DNA of 64,000 nucleotides from Symbiodinium natans (GCA_905221605.1 CAJNDS010000425.1:27501-91500); one strand, 5' to 3'. Shown: positions 1 through 10,596, numbered from the stretch's first letter. Notes: a model not told the origin generated them from the letters alone. Made by a program: numbers and translations.

Positions 1-15
1 TCCCTTAGGTTACTC

Positions 16-330
16 TTGGGTCTAGAAAACCCAAACCCTCAACACCTCTTGCCCAACATGCAGCCGCTGCGAGACATGGCTGATCAGGCCGTCATGTTTC
101 AAAAGAGTTTCGGACACTGGCTGTGGGCGGATCGCTTCAGACCCCTGCATAAGGGGAGGGGAATGGGGGGCATCTTACAAGGAATCTCGGGCTCTGCGCA
201 GAGAGAAAGCATCCTTGCGATCGGACCCCGCACCCCAAGATATCCTGAAGGGTTGAGGGTCGCTGGCGGGGCACAGATCTGCTACATTCTACGGCGAGGT
301 TCAAAGGATCTGGGGGTCGACGGCTTCTGA
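16..330 (+). other. weak open reading frame, possible exon remnant
   Basis: A 104-codon open frame with no recognisable domain. Its first codons read through a degenerate telomere-like stretch. The middle part (LLPNMQPLRDMADQA, about 48-92) could be a small exon. I cannot assign a function and the frame may be chance. Confidence 0.12.
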
Positions 331-459
331 CAATGATGGTCCCCTAAGCCCTAAACCCTAAACCCAACCCTAAACCCCAAAACCCAAAAACCCTCAACCC
401 TAATCCCAAAACCCCAAAGCATAAACCCTATACACCCCCAGAAGGGCTCACATTCTTAG

Positions 460-581
460 ATGTTTCCGGCACACTGGTCTGCGCCACAGCCTATAGGGAA
501 AGACGAACAGTCGAGGCCCCTTTGGCGGCAAAAGGTGTTGCTGTGGATGGTGGGATCTGGAGCATAAGCTCTGTTGCTTAG
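460..581 (+). CDS. candidate terminal exon, unknown protein
   Basis: An AG acceptor (458-459) is followed by an open frame beginning in phase 1 (two bases before GTT) and reading VSGTLVCATAYRERRTVEAP and on to TAG at 579-581. Degenerate CCCTAAA repeats precede it and a head-to-head repeat junction follows. The composition is protein-like but no family is recognised. A second frame from the same acceptor is also open, so the reading is uncertain. Confidence 0.3.
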
Positions 582-589
582 GGTTTGGG

Positions 590-1069
590 AGACCCTAAAC
601 CCCAAACCCTACACCCTACACCCTAAACCCTAAAGCAGGTTCTATGGATGCATGGGGCCTCCACTTAGACAGCCCCTCGCTTTTTAGAGTGGCTTGCCAC
701 GATGCTCTGTGGCAGCACAGCCCGTCCAGACACGGGGCATGGGCTTAGACGCCATCATCATATTCTTCTGTTTTTGTTGGGTGTTTTAGGATTTTCTGCG
801 TGGTTGTTAGGTTTTTCTTTGGAGGTTCTTGGAGGTTTTTAGGGTTTTAAGGGGTTTTAGGGTGGTTGCCGTGTCAGTTGTCTGTCTAATACGTTCCCAA
901 GTTATGGGGGGAGGATTACTCCTTCTATACGGAGCCAGTGCGCCGCCCCCGCACTTTAACGTTTTAAGGCTGTGCCTGCCACTGTGATCCACTGTGGAGT
1001 TGATCCTCAGAAAGCTTGGCTTTCGGAGGTGAGTGGGCCCTTGCAAGCTTCTCGCTGTCTAGCTCTTCT
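590..1069. other. gene-free stretch with head-to-head telomere-like junction
   Basis: It opens with a TTTGGG-to-CCCTAAA switch near 585-635, then has unique sequence and T-rich TTTTAGG-like stretches near 780-870. No coding island could be supported. Confidence 0.4.
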
Positions 1070-1175
1070 ACTACTTGCTCAAGAACCCCAAAAGAATAAA
1101 AGATAGTAATCCCTATATTAACCTTAATAAGGAAGAATATGTTCAATTTTTCGGGGTTCTTGAGCAATTAGTAGT
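1070..1175. mobile_element. TIR hairpin element, family B, copy 1
   Basis: The ends are inverted repeats: left CTTGCTCAAGAACCCC and right GGGGTTCTTGAGCAA, both flanked by CTAC/GTAG. The AT-rich interior is about 65 bp. A related copy sits at 54115-54215. There is no coding capacity, so it would be a non-autonomous (MITE-like) element. No clear target-site duplication was seen. Confidence 0.65.
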
Positions 1176-1409
1176 CTTGTGCACCACCCTAGACCCTAAA
1201 CTGCCTTGAGCCCTATAAGCCCCATAAACCCCATAAACCCTAAAAGCGCCACAAAGCCCGGTAAACCCCATAAACTCCGTCAACGCTATAAACCCCGCAA
1301 AACCGTATGAACCCTATATTATACCTCCTATTCTAAACCCCCAGAATACCCCATAAAACCCCACAAAATCCCAACAAAAAAACCAGAAAATCCCATAAGC
1401 CCCTCTAAG

Positions 1410-1665
1410 CCCTATAAACCCTAAACCCTAAACCCTAAACCCTAAACCCTAAACCCTAAACCCTAAACCCTAAACCCTAAACCCTAAACCCTAAACCCTA
1501 AACCCTAAACCCTAAACCCTAACCTAAACCCTAAACCCTAAACCCTAAACCCTAAACCCTAAACCCTAAACCCTAAACCCTAAACCCTAAACCCTAAACC
1601 CTAAACCCTAAACCCTAAATCCTAAACCCTAAACCCTAAACCCTAAATCCAGGCCCTAAACCCCT
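1410..1665. repeat. telomere-like CCCTAAA array
   Basis: About 35 nearly perfect CCCTAAA units with one slipped unit near 1521 and a few CCCTAAAT variants near the right end. It is preceded from 1190 by degenerate CCCATAAA-type units. Confidence 0.95.
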
Positions 1666-1736
1666 TGAATTGGACGAGAGTTTTCTCCCGGTTCAACACG
1701 CGACCCCAACGGGCCACCAGTTGATTTCAGGGTTGA

Positions 1737-1835
1737 GGGTTTCGGGTTTAGGGTTTAGGGTTCAGGGTTTAGGGTTTAGGGTTTAGGGTTTAGGGTTTAG
1801 GGTGATTTCAGGGTTTAGGGTTTAGGGTCTCGGGT
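1737..1835. repeat. telomere-like TTTAGGG array, inverted relative to the previous one
   Basis: TTTAGGG units with TTCAGGG variants. It faces the CCCTAAA array across about 75 bp of unique sequence, giving a large potential stem. Confidence 0.9.
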
Positions 1836-2048
1836 TCGTCCTGTTGAGTTCCTGACCCTTCAGGGTTTAGGGCCTCAAGAAGAAGAATTCCGGCAACCTC
1901 GAAGGGCCCTCGAGTTGTGTATGTTCTCGTTGTAGGGTTCTTTAGGGTGGTGGGGGGGGGGGGGTTTCAAGGGGGGTATGTAACCCAAGGTTCCTAACAC
2001 TCGTTATTATTTCCTGAGGCTCTGTAAGCTTCCCTAAGGTTCCCTAGG

Positions 2049-2582
2049 TAAACCCTGAACCCCAAACCCCAAACCCCAAACCCCAGACCCCAGACCCCAA
2101 ACCCCAAACCCTAAACCCTTTAAGGACCCTATGACCTCTTGATCGTACGCATGCAAGGGCCTGCGCCATGGTGCCAAACTTGGCGCCAAGTTACGCACAG
2201 CTGTCGAGCGAAAAGCTTAAACCCTAAACCCTAAACCCTAAACCCTAAGCCCTAAACCCTAAACCCTAAACCCTAAACCCTAAACCCTAAACCCTAAACC
2301 CTAAACCCTAAACCCTAAACCCTACACCCTACACCCTAACCCGAAAACCCTGTCTGAACCATTCAGCTCGGGGTCTATTTTTTGCGCTGTTGTGTTCTCT
2401 AAGGGCGGGCCAGTGTCACAGGGAGGGGATCCAGGCCTAAACCCTAAACCCTAAACCCTAAACCCTAAACCCTAAACCCTAAACCCTAAACCCTAAACCC
2501 TAAACCCTAAACCCTAAACCCTAAACCCTAAACCCTAAACCCTAAACCCTAAACCCTAAACCCCAAAACCTAAACCCTAAAC
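2049..2582. repeat. three CCCTAAA/CCCCAAA blocks
   Basis: CCCCAAA-rich units occur at 2049-2118, a CCCTAAA array at 2218-2340, and a second near-perfect array at 2438-2582. They are separated by about 100-bp unique islands with no confident exon. Confidence 0.9.
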
Positions 2583-2689
2583 ATCCAACTCCAACAGCAA
2601 CTTTCATGCGCAGCCGGGGGGGGAGGGGGGATAAGCTAAGATTCTCCAAATCCTGATAAAGGAATTTCGGGGTTTATGGTTTGGGGTTT

Positions 2690-3330
2690 TGGGGGGGGGG
2701 GGGGGGGGGGCTTTTGCAGGGTTTTTGGGCCGAAGGAGCTCTTCTTTTGATGTGCTTGTGCTTGAGGGCTTGCGGGCTTCAGAAGGGCTACGCAGCCGGA
2801 TGCGCAACAGAGTGTGTAAAACCGGGAGCTCAGCCGTCTTGGCTTGGAACTGATGGTGCGGGGCAGCAGAGATTGTACTCTACTGACCTACACGTTCAGA
2901 CCAGGCATGTGGGCTGTGATTGCTGTATCGTAAACTATGTTGGTGGTGGGTTCAGCAGCCTCTATCACACAAAAGTTCCCATCCCAAAGCCGTACACGAA
3001 AAACCCTAAACCCTGAGCAGCTTCTCCAAGCCCCCCAATCCCTGAAACACTCCCCAAAGCCTAAACCGTTAAATCCCCAAAAACCCCTTTACGACCTCAC
3101 TCCCGCCCGAAACCCTAAGGAACCCCTCCACCCTCAACCCCTTTTCCCCTCTACCCTAAACCCTAAACCCGAACCCCCGAAACCCCAAACCCTCAACCCC
3201 TTTAACGCCTCTGGAGCCCTCCCTTGGCTCTTCCCTGTGCTCGAAGACCTTTGGCCATGGCTTACCGCGCAAAGGCAGGGGGTGGGATATTTTCCAGGGG
3301 TTTGGGATTTGGTGTTTAGGGTTTAGGGTT
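2690..3330. other. poly-G tract followed by unassigned sequence
   Basis: A run of about 20 G (2690-2710) precedes about 300 bp of unique sequence, then degenerate CCCTAAA/CCCCAAA sequence (3000-3200). Overlapping open frames cross the repeats and are not credible genes. TTTAGGG units close the stretch. Confidence 0.4.
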
Positions 3331-3630
3331 TAGGGTTTAGGGGGTTTGGGTTTGGGGTCTAGGGTTTGGGGTTGAGGGTTCCCGAAGAATACTCTAAACA
3401 GGCGCAGCGCACCGACATGTTTGAAACTACATGAAACTTTAGAAGCGCACATGAAACAAAAAGAAAGAACTCCAAAGTTCTGCGAGGCAGCGGGAGCCTA
3501 GAAGGGGGGAGATTTAGGGTTTAGGGTTCAGGGAGTTCAGGGTTTAGGGGCTTAATTCCCCTCTTATCACCCTCCAAGGAGGGATTATACAGGGTGCCTG
3601 AAGGCCCATCCTAAATCCCAAACGCCCGAA

Positions 3631-3645
3631 ACTTTTTTTTTTTTT

Positions 3646-3684
<39 letters not shown>
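3631..3684. repeat. poly-T / poly-G composite tract
   Basis: About 22 T are followed directly by about 30 G. Similar T-to-G composites occur near 11367 (T only), 15990-16020 and 19068-19102. Confidence 0.85.
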
Positions 3685-3685
<1 letters not shown>

Positions 3686-3737
3686 GGTATATAAGTGGTC
3701 CCCTTTGGAGGGCCCATACCCAGGGACCATCGAACTA

Positions 3738-3848
3738 CAAACCCTAAACCCTAAACCCTAAACCCTAAACCCTAAACCCTAAACCCTAAACCCTAAACCC
3801 TAAACCCTAAACCCTAAACCCTAAACCCTAAACCCTAAACCCTAAACT
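3738..3848. repeat. telomere-like CCCTAAA array
   Basis: About 15 perfect CCCTAAA units end 37 bp before the exon candidate at 3885. This fits an intron 3' part made of repeat. Confidence 0.95.
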
Positions 3849-3884
3849 CCCCAAGATTCCTCCACCTTGTGTACTTGGGCTCAG

Positions 3885-3980
3885 GTTGAGCAGCAGGATG
3901 ACGAGAAGTACGAGGACAAAGAGGAGCTGCTGGAAACTCAGGGGAGTCTGGCAACCCAAGCCAGCTCAGACGTGCAACAA
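3885..3980 (+). CDS. candidate internal exon, acidic/Gln-rich
   Basis: Acceptor CAG at 3882-3884 and donor GTCTGG at 3981 bound exactly 32 codons. The peptide starts VEQQDDEKYEDKEELLETQG, is hydrophilic, and would be helical. Repeat arrays lie on both sides (CCCTAAA left, TTTAGGG right). No family is recognised. Confidence 0.45.
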
Positions 3981-3987
3981 GTCTGGG

Positions 3988-4315
3988 GTTTTAGGGTTTA
4001 GGGTTTAGGGTTTAGGGTTTAGGGTTTAGGAGTTAGGAGTTTAGGAGTCTAGGAGTCTAGGAGTCTAGGAGTTTAGGAGTTTAGGAGTTTAGGGTTTAGG
4101 GTTGAGGGTTTAGGGTTTAGGGTTTAGGAGTTCAGAATCCCGGGTCTAAGGGGCAGGGTTGAGGAGTTCGAGGATTAGGGTTTAGCAGTTTAGGAGCTTC
4201 AGGTTCAGGGTTCATTCCCGGCCGTTTTAGAGTAAATTCGACTCTGAAACCGACGTCGAGAATCCCACCAAGGGTTTAGGGTTTAGGTTTAGGTTTAGGG
4301 TTTAGGGTTGAGGAT

Positions 4316-4354
<39 letters not shown>

Positions 4355-4370
4355 GGTTTAGGGTTTAGGG
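3988..4370. repeat. TTTAGGG and variant blocks
   Basis: TTTAGGG units grade into TTTAGGAG / TCTAGGAG variants (4025-4090). After a unique gap there is a block of TTGAGGG variants (4305-4360). Confidence 0.85.
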
Positions 4371-4391
4371 TAACCGCGGTGGCCCTGTCAG

Positions 4392-4441
4392 ACCTCTGGA
4401 CCTTCTCTCAGGTCTCCATGGAACAACCCGGATGGCGAGGC
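4392..4441 (+). CDS. candidate micro-exon
   Basis: AG acceptor at 4390-4391 and a consensus-like GTGAGT donor at 4442. The open frame reads TSGPSLRSPWNNPDGEA. A shorter exon starting at 4412 is also possible. Confidence 0.3.
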
Positions 4442-4654
4442 GTGAGTCTTTGGAGGGGGGAGGTGTTAGGGTTTAGGGTTTCGGGCTATTTAGGGTTTAG
4501 TGCTGTTTAAGGGTTTAGGGTTTAGGGTTTCTTAAGTTCTCATCAGTATCCCCTGAGCCCGACACCCGAAACCCTAAGCCACCCAACTGGCAACTTGAGC
4601 AACCACTTCCCACTGCTACAGTCGGCCTTAAGTTTTTATGCCGAGGGAATATTC

Positions 4655-4747
4655 AACAAGCCTAACCCTAAGCCCTAAGCCCTAAGCCCTAAGCCCTAAA
4701 CCCTAAACCCTAAACCCTAAACCCTAAACCCTAAACCCTAAACCCTC
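4655..4747. repeat. CCCTAAG / CCCTAAA array
   Basis: Four CCCTAAG units followed by about eight CCCTAAA units, ending near the exon candidate at 4778. Confidence 0.9.
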
Positions 4748-4777
4748 TAAGGGTGTTATGGGTCGGTGTCCTGCCAG

Positions 4778-5145
4778 GAGTCCGATCTTCGGGTCTACGG
4801 TTGGCGCGATGGCCAATCTCTGAACAAGCCTGGGGCCCTCACGCGAATCATTGTGACGACGGTGACTATTATCATAGGTAGCTTGCTAACGACCTATATG
4901 GGGGTTTCCCACAACAGGGGACCCCCAAAATTACGATTCCCTGATAATCAGGACCCCCCATAAGGTATCCCTAGTTTCGGAATCCCCCATATGTGTAACG
5001 ACGATTGCATTGCGGGTTTTCTTTTTGAGCATTCACCTTCGGTCTTCTCCTCGCTGTCCCAGATACTGTGCCCGGACGCTGCGCCTATGAGGCTTGACGT
5101 GCAGGAGATTGTCCACAAAGAGCCTGCCGCCTACGCGCAGTGCGC
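4778..5145 (+). CDS. candidate exon pair, unknown protein
   Basis: Exon 1 (4778-4861) follows CCAG and reads ESDLRVYGWRDGQSLNKPGA before a possible GTGACT donor at 4862; a GTAGCT donor at 4878 is an alternative. Exon 2 (5063-5145) follows a pyrimidine-rich CCCAG and reads ILCPDAAPMRLDVQEIVHKE, ending at donor GTAATG (5146). With donor 4862 both join in phase 0. The intron between them holds the TIR element at 4894-4995. No known domain was recognised. Confidence 0.45.
4894..4995. mobile_element. TIR element with 7-bp flanking direct repeat (family F)
   Basis: Left end CTATATGGGGGTTTCC and right end GGAATCCCCCATATG form imperfect inverted repeats. The 7-mer TAACGAC occurs immediately before (4887-4893) and after (4996-5002), as a target-site duplication would. 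It lies in the probable intron between the two exons above. Confidence 0.65.
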
Positions 5146-6650
5146 GTAATGTCGAACGGAGGGTTAGGGTTAAGGGTGTAGGGAGCGTTTGTTGTACTGT
5201 ATCTGTAAGTCTTTTGGCTCCTGTACGCGTTGGTCCACCCTTTGATCTCCTGAAGGGTCGAGAGGCTGAGAGCAGATGTGGGTATCTCCGAAACTGGGGG
5301 GTTGTCCCGTATGCACTCCTTGTAATACAAGCCCTGAACCCTAAACCCAAAAAAGGCACACGTTGGCAGGCTATGGATTGCTAAACCACCTAGGCCGCTC
5401 TAGGCACGGGCATGGGGCAACCAACCGCATTTTGGGGAAAACATAGCTGCCGGAGAGTTTTGTGTTTTTCTGCCTTAGGGTTTGAACATGAAGGCTCCGG
5501 TTTATGCAGGTTCGTATGCGCTTTTGGAGAAAAGTCATGCGTTGACGAACTCCCACCGTTCTTGATGCTTTGAGACACCTCTTCCCCCCCCCCACCCACC
5601 CACCCCCACCCATGTTTTGCTGCCTTCGCTTTCCACCAGCAGTCGCCCAAGTCCATCTCTCTCTCTCTCTCTCTGTCTCCCTCTGTCTCACTTTCTTGCT
5701 CGCTCACTCGTTCCGTCTTACTGTTGGGGCCGGGCGTGGACGCCGGCCTGCAAGCTCGGATTGGTGGGAGCCAATCTTCCCCTCCTTTCCCAATGAAGCT
5801 GCTTGCAGTGAAGGTGAATCTGCAGGCCTACTTGTATGGGCTCAAACGGCCCAGCTGTCGATTGAAGTTGGAGAGCCCAGAACGCCCCACGCCCCGAACC
5901 CTTGAACTGTAAGGCATCTCCTCTAACAGGGACTTGTCGCTCGTAAACCCTAGAACCCAAACCCTAAACCCTGAACCCACGTCTGCTCACCAGGTACCGG
6001 TCCCTCAGGAAGCAAACCGGCCACAACAAGCGCCCAGCGCCTGCTGAGGCGTTTGGGGTGCTTGAAGCTCCCCCATCAAATCCAAGCCGAATCACCCAAC
6101 ATGCTTGACTAAGCTGTACTCTAAGACTCCCTCTCTCTCTCTCTTGATATACATATGTATATATATATATGTACACACACATACATATTACATATTTATA
6201 CATACACATAGATTGTTGCCTTGACCTTAAAGCTTCAGGAACAATTTCCGAAGCCCTAGCGCTCCGCAGGCAGATCCCTTGGAAGGGCTGCCTCCTCAGT
6301 GGCAGGCTCGCGCAACCCCCTAAACCCTACACCCAAAAGCCTACACCCGAAACTTTAAACCCTAGACCCTAAACCCTGACCCCAAAACCCGAGCACCCTG
6401 ACAACCTAAACCCGAAATCCTAAACCCTTAACCCAAAACCCAAAACCATCAACCCAAAACCATCAGAGAGAGAGAGACAGAACGCGAGAGAAAGCGACCG
6501 TGGCGGGAGCAGGGCCATGAGGCGCCATCCCTCCCGCCTTGGCAGGGGGCTCCGACTGCGTCATCGCCCCTCCACTTGGAGTTCAGACGTGCAGAGCGAC
6601 CAAATCCGCAACCGATCCGACGCCTCGTCCCGGAGATTCCAGGGTTTAGG
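5146..6650. other. mixed intronic-looking region without a firm gene
   Basis: It contains a CT microsatellite (5658-5690), a TA/CA microsatellite (6155-6195), a GA-rich tract (6465-6480) and degenerate CCCTAAA sequence (6315-6460). One peptide-like frame starts near 5792 (MKLLAVKVNLQAYLYGLKR), but its boundaries cannot be fixed. Six-frame open stretches here overlap one another and are not credible. Confidence 0.4.
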
Positions 6651-6841
6651 GTTTAGGGTTTAGGTTTTAGGCTTTCGGCTTTCGGCTTTAGGGTTTAGGG
6701 TTTCGGGTTTAGGGCAGGTACCACGGTCACGTGTTGCACGCGTGGTCGCGCGGATGCACAGGATGCTCACGCCTCTGCGACCCCCATGTTCTCTCCTCGG
6801 TGAGGGAAGCCTAAGGGTAATTTCATGGACCCTTTCGGGCT

Positions 6842-6920
6842 TTAGGGTTAGGGTTTAGGGTTTAGGGTTTAGGGTTTAGGGTTTAGGGTTTAGGGTTTAG
6901 GGTTTAGGGTTTAGGGTTCA
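6842..6920. repeat. telomere-like TTTAGGG array
   Basis: About 11 perfect units. Confidence 0.95.
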
Positions 6921-7213
6921 AGAGCTCCTGGTCGAGCAGTTTCTCGTTTAGGCTCTGTGTTTAGAACATCGAAAAATACCCACCCACCCGAAGTTCCCAT
7001 AACATTAAGAAATAAAAAGTTTCTTCTTTTTATTAGGATGGTTCAATAACAAAATGAATGACTTCCACTTAACAAACGAGGAGGTGGAGATACTAAACCA
7101 CGCGAGGCTTTGAGGTCTTGAAATCTTAAACTGAGGCTCAAACCTTGAAAAAAAATTAAAACATGAAAAAACGAAGGAAAAAAGAAGGAAAAAGAAGCCT
7201 GGGGTTCCCCCCA

Positions 7214-7579
7214 TTTGGGGTGTTTTTGGAAGCAAATTTTCCCTCATGGGGGGTCGGAGTTCGAGGCAAGGGGGGGTCTCCGAAGATTATTTTGCCTTTA
7301 AAATCGAAAAATGACCCCCCCCCCCTGACCAAAATCATTATGAAAAAGGTCGCGGAAAAGTCTTGAAAAAACTTGAAAAACACAAAAACCCAGAAAACGA
7401 GAGGCCACCCAGAACCCTCGATTTCAGTACTAAAAATTCGCATTTTCATTGAGGGCCTAGGCCAAGCCTGAGGTCCCTTTTGGGGTGTTTTTTGAGGCAA
7501 ACTTTCCCTCTCAAGGGGGGGTCGGAGTTTGAGGCAAGGAGGGTCTCCAAAGACTATTTTGCCTTTAAAATTCAGAAAA
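7214..7579. repeat. pair of about 100-bp direct repeats
   Basis: Copies at 7214-7310 and 7478-7579 share TTTGGGGTGTTTTTTG-like starts, a GGGGGTCGGAGTT core and a TTTTGCCTTTAAAAT end. The surrounding sequence is AT-rich with no gene recognised. Similar repeated blocks are typical of degenerate non-autonomous elements, but no inverted ends were found. Confidence 0.7.
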
Positions 7580-7669
7580 ACCCTGAAAAAACCCGAAGAA
7601 ACATGGAAAAACCTTAAAAAAACATTGAAAAACCTTGAAAAACCCTGAAACTTGAAAAAACACGGCGTT

Positions 7670-9765
7670 GAGGCCTTGAAACCCTAAACACAGGCCTTGA
7701 GGCCTTGAAACCCTAAACGCTGGGCCCTGAAACCCTAAACACAGGCCCTGAGGCCTTGAAACCCTAAACGCTGGGCCCTGAAACCCTAAACACAGGCCCT
7801 GAGGCCCTGAAACCCTAAACACAGGCCCTGAGGCCTTGAAACCCTAAACGCTGGGCCCTGAAACCCTAAACACAGGCCCTGAGGCCCTGAAACCCTAAAC
7901 ACAGGCCCTGAGGCCCTGAAACCCTAAACACAGGCCCTGAGGCCTTGAAACCCTAAACACAGGCCCTGAGGCCTTGAAACCCTAAACGCTGGGCCCTGAA
8001 ACCCTAAACACAGGCCCTGAGGCCCTGAAACCCTAAACACAGGCCCTGAGGCCTTGAAACCCTAAACGCTGGGCCCTGAAACCCTAAACACAGGCCCTGA
8101 GGCCCTGAAACCCTAAACACAGGCCCTGAGGCCTTGAAACCCTAAACGCTGGGCCCTGAAACCCTAAACACAGGCCCTGAGGCCCTGAAACCCTACAGGC
8201 CCCCTTGAAACCCTAAACACAGGCCCTGAGGCCCTGAAACCCTAAACACAGGCCCCTTGGAAACCCTGGGCCCCTGAGGCCTGCCCTGAAACCCTAAACA
8301 CAGGCTTTGAGGCCTTGAAACCCTAAACGCTGGGCCCTGAAACCCTAAACACAGGCCCTGAGGCCCTGAAACCCTAAACACAGGCCCTGAAGCCTTGAAA
8401 CCCTAAACGCTGGGCCCTGAAACCCTAAACACAGGCCCTGAGGCTCTGAAACCCTAAACACAGGCTTTGAGGCCTTGAAACCCTGAACGCTGGGCCCTGA
8501 AACCCTAAACACAGGCCCTGAGGCCCTGAAACCCTAAACACAGGCCTGAGGCCTTGAAACCCTAAACGCTGGGCCCTGAAACCCTAAACACAGGCCCTGA
8601 GGCCTCTGAAACCCTAAACACAGGCTTTGAGGCCTTGAAACCCTAAACGCTGGGCCCTGAAAACCCTAAACACAGGCCCTGAGGCCTGAAAACCATAAAC
8701 ACAGGCCCTGAAGCCTTGAAACCCTAAACGCTGGGCCCTGAAACCCTAAACACAGGCCCTGAGGCCCTGAAACCCTAAACACAGCTTTGAGGCCTTGGTA
8801 ACCTGAAAGCCTTGAAACCATCTAAAGCTGGGCACTGAAAACCCTAAACACAGGCCTTGAGGGCCTCGAAACCCTAACCACAGGCTTTGAGGCCTTGAAA
8901 CCCATGAAACTGCTGGGCCCTGAAAACCCTAAACACAGTTCCTTGAGGCCCCTTGAGGCCCTGAAACCCTAAACACAGGCCCTGAGGCCTTGAAACCCTA
9001 AACGCTGGGCCCTGAAACCCTAAACACAGGCCCTGAGGCCCTGAAACCCTAAACACAGGCTTTGAGGCCTTGAAACCCTAAAAGCTGGGCCCTGAAACCC
9101 TAAAACACAGGCCCTGAGGCCCTGAAACCCTAAACACAGGCCCTGAAGCCTTGAAACCCTAAACACAGGCCCTGAGGCCCTGAAACCCTAAACACAGTCT
9201 TTGAGGCCTTGAAACCCTAAACGCTGGGCCCTGAAACCCTAAACACAGGCCCTGAGGCCCTGAAACCCTAAACACAGGCCCTGAGGCCTTGAAACCCTAA
9301 ACGCTGGGCCCTGAAACCCTAAACACAGCCCTAAACACAGGCCCTGAGGCCTTGAAACCCTAAACACAGGCCCGGAGGCCCTTGAAAAAAACCCTAAAAA
9401 ACGCTGTGCCTGAAACCTAAAAACAAGCCCTGAGGCCCTGAAAACACTAAACACAGGCCCTGAACGCCTTGAAAAACCTAAAAGCCTGGGCCCTGGAACC
9501 CTAACACAGGCCCTGAGGGCCTTGAAACCCTAAACACAGGCCTTGAGGCCTTGAAACCCTAAACGCTGGGCCCTGAAACCCTAAACACAGGCCCTGAGGC
9601 CCTGAAACCCTAAACACAGGCCCTGAAGCCTTGAAACCCTAAACGCTGGGCCCTGGAACCCTAAACACAGGCCCTGAAGCCTTGAAACCCTAAACGCCAT
9701 GCCTTGGGGCCACCCTTGAGGCCCTGAAACCCTAAACGCCAGGCCTTGAGGCCCTGAAACCCTAA
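7670..9765. repeat. compound minisatellite with a telomere-like core
   Basis: About 80 half-units alternate between forms such as CACAGGCCCTGAGGCCTTG and CGCTGGGCCCTGA, each followed by AAACCCTAAA. The half-unit is about 24-27 bp and the pair about 51 bp. Copies are well conserved at the left and more degenerate at 8760-9480. Each half-unit carries one CCCTAAA plus GGCC-rich spacer, so it looks like a telomere-like unit that captured a spacer and then expanded. Confidence 0.95.
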
Positions 9766-9841
9766 TTAGGGTCTCAAGTGTTTAGGGTCTCAAGGGTTTA
9801 GGGGCTCAACGGTTTAGGGTCTCAAGGGCATTGTGGGCCTT

Positions 9842-10205
9842 GGGCCTTGCCCACGAATTTTTGGCGAATACTTGGGCCTTGCCCACGAATATTTGGGCCT
9901 TGCCCACGAATATTTGGGCCTTGCCCACGAATATTTGGGCCTTGCCCACGAATATTTGGGCCTTGCCCACGAATATTTGGGCCTTGCCCACGAATATTTG
10001 GGCCTTGCCCACGAATTTTTGGGCCTTGCCCACGAACCAACAACCCCAGAAATTCGTGGGCAAGGCCCAAAAATTCGTGGGCAAGGCCCAAAAATTCGTG
10101 GGCAAGGCCCAAAATCCGGATTTTGGGCCTTGCCCACGAATATTTGGGCCTTGCCCACGAATCTTTGGGCCTTGCCCACGAATATTTGGGCCTTGCCCAC
10201 GAATA
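9842..10205. repeat. 21-bp tandem array with an internal inverted segment
   Basis: Nine direct copies of GGGCCTTGCCCACGAATATT(T) (9842-10036) are followed by three inverted copies (about 10050-10113) and four direct copies (about 10124-10205). The inner junction around CCCAAAATCCGGATTTTGGG is a perfect palindrome of about 48 bp when the flanking units are included. The 21-bp unit has no stop codon in several frames on both strands, which explains the overlapping open frames here. I treat it as non-coding. Confidence 0.95.
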
Positions 10206-10228
10206 CCATTAAGGTTTATAATTATATG

Positions 10229-10588
10229 GTGGTTTAGGGTTTAGGGTTTAGGGTTTAGGGTTTAGGGTTTAGGGTTTAGGGTTTAGGGTTTAGGGTTTAG
10301 GGTTTAGGGTTTAGGGTTTAGGGTTTAGGGGGGGTTTAGGGTTTAGGGTTTAGGGTTTAGGGTTAGGGTAGGGTGTAGGGTTTTAGGGTTAGGGTTAGGG
10401 TAGGGTGTAGGGTGTAGGTGTAGGGTGTAGGGTGTAGGGTGTAGGGTGTAGGGTGTAGGGTGTAGGGTGTAGGGTGTAGGGTGTAGGGGGTAGGGTGTAG
10501 GGTGTAGGGTGTAGGGTGTAGGGTGTAGGGTGTAGGGTGTAGGGTGTAGGGTGTAGGGTGTAGGGTGTAGGGTGTAGGGTGTAGGGTT
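10229..10588. repeat. TTTAGGG array passing into a GTGTAGG array
   Basis: Near-perfect TTTAGGG units (10229-10345) change, through an irregular zone, into about 25 units of the 7-mer GTGTAGG (10373-10588). A single variant appears to have been amplified locally. Confidence 0.95.
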
Positions 10589-10596
10589 TGGGGGTC

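Noticed and set aside
1410-1665. A true chromosome end or subtelomere
   Set aside because: Arrays are interstitial, in both orientations, throughout 64 kb and interleaved with exons.
4878-5100. A membrane helix formed by precise excision of the 4894 element
   Set aside because: The frame is open, but no acceptor AG fits exact excision, and a pyrimidine-rich acceptor at 5062 explains the region better as an intron end.
7670-10205. CRISPR array
   Set aside because: Units are contiguous tandem repeats without unique spacers, and the setting is eukaryotic.
9814-10244. Six overlapping frames of 96-137 codons in the 21-bp array
   Set aside because: A stop-free 21-bp unit stays open in every frame on both strands; the peptides are pure repeat translation.
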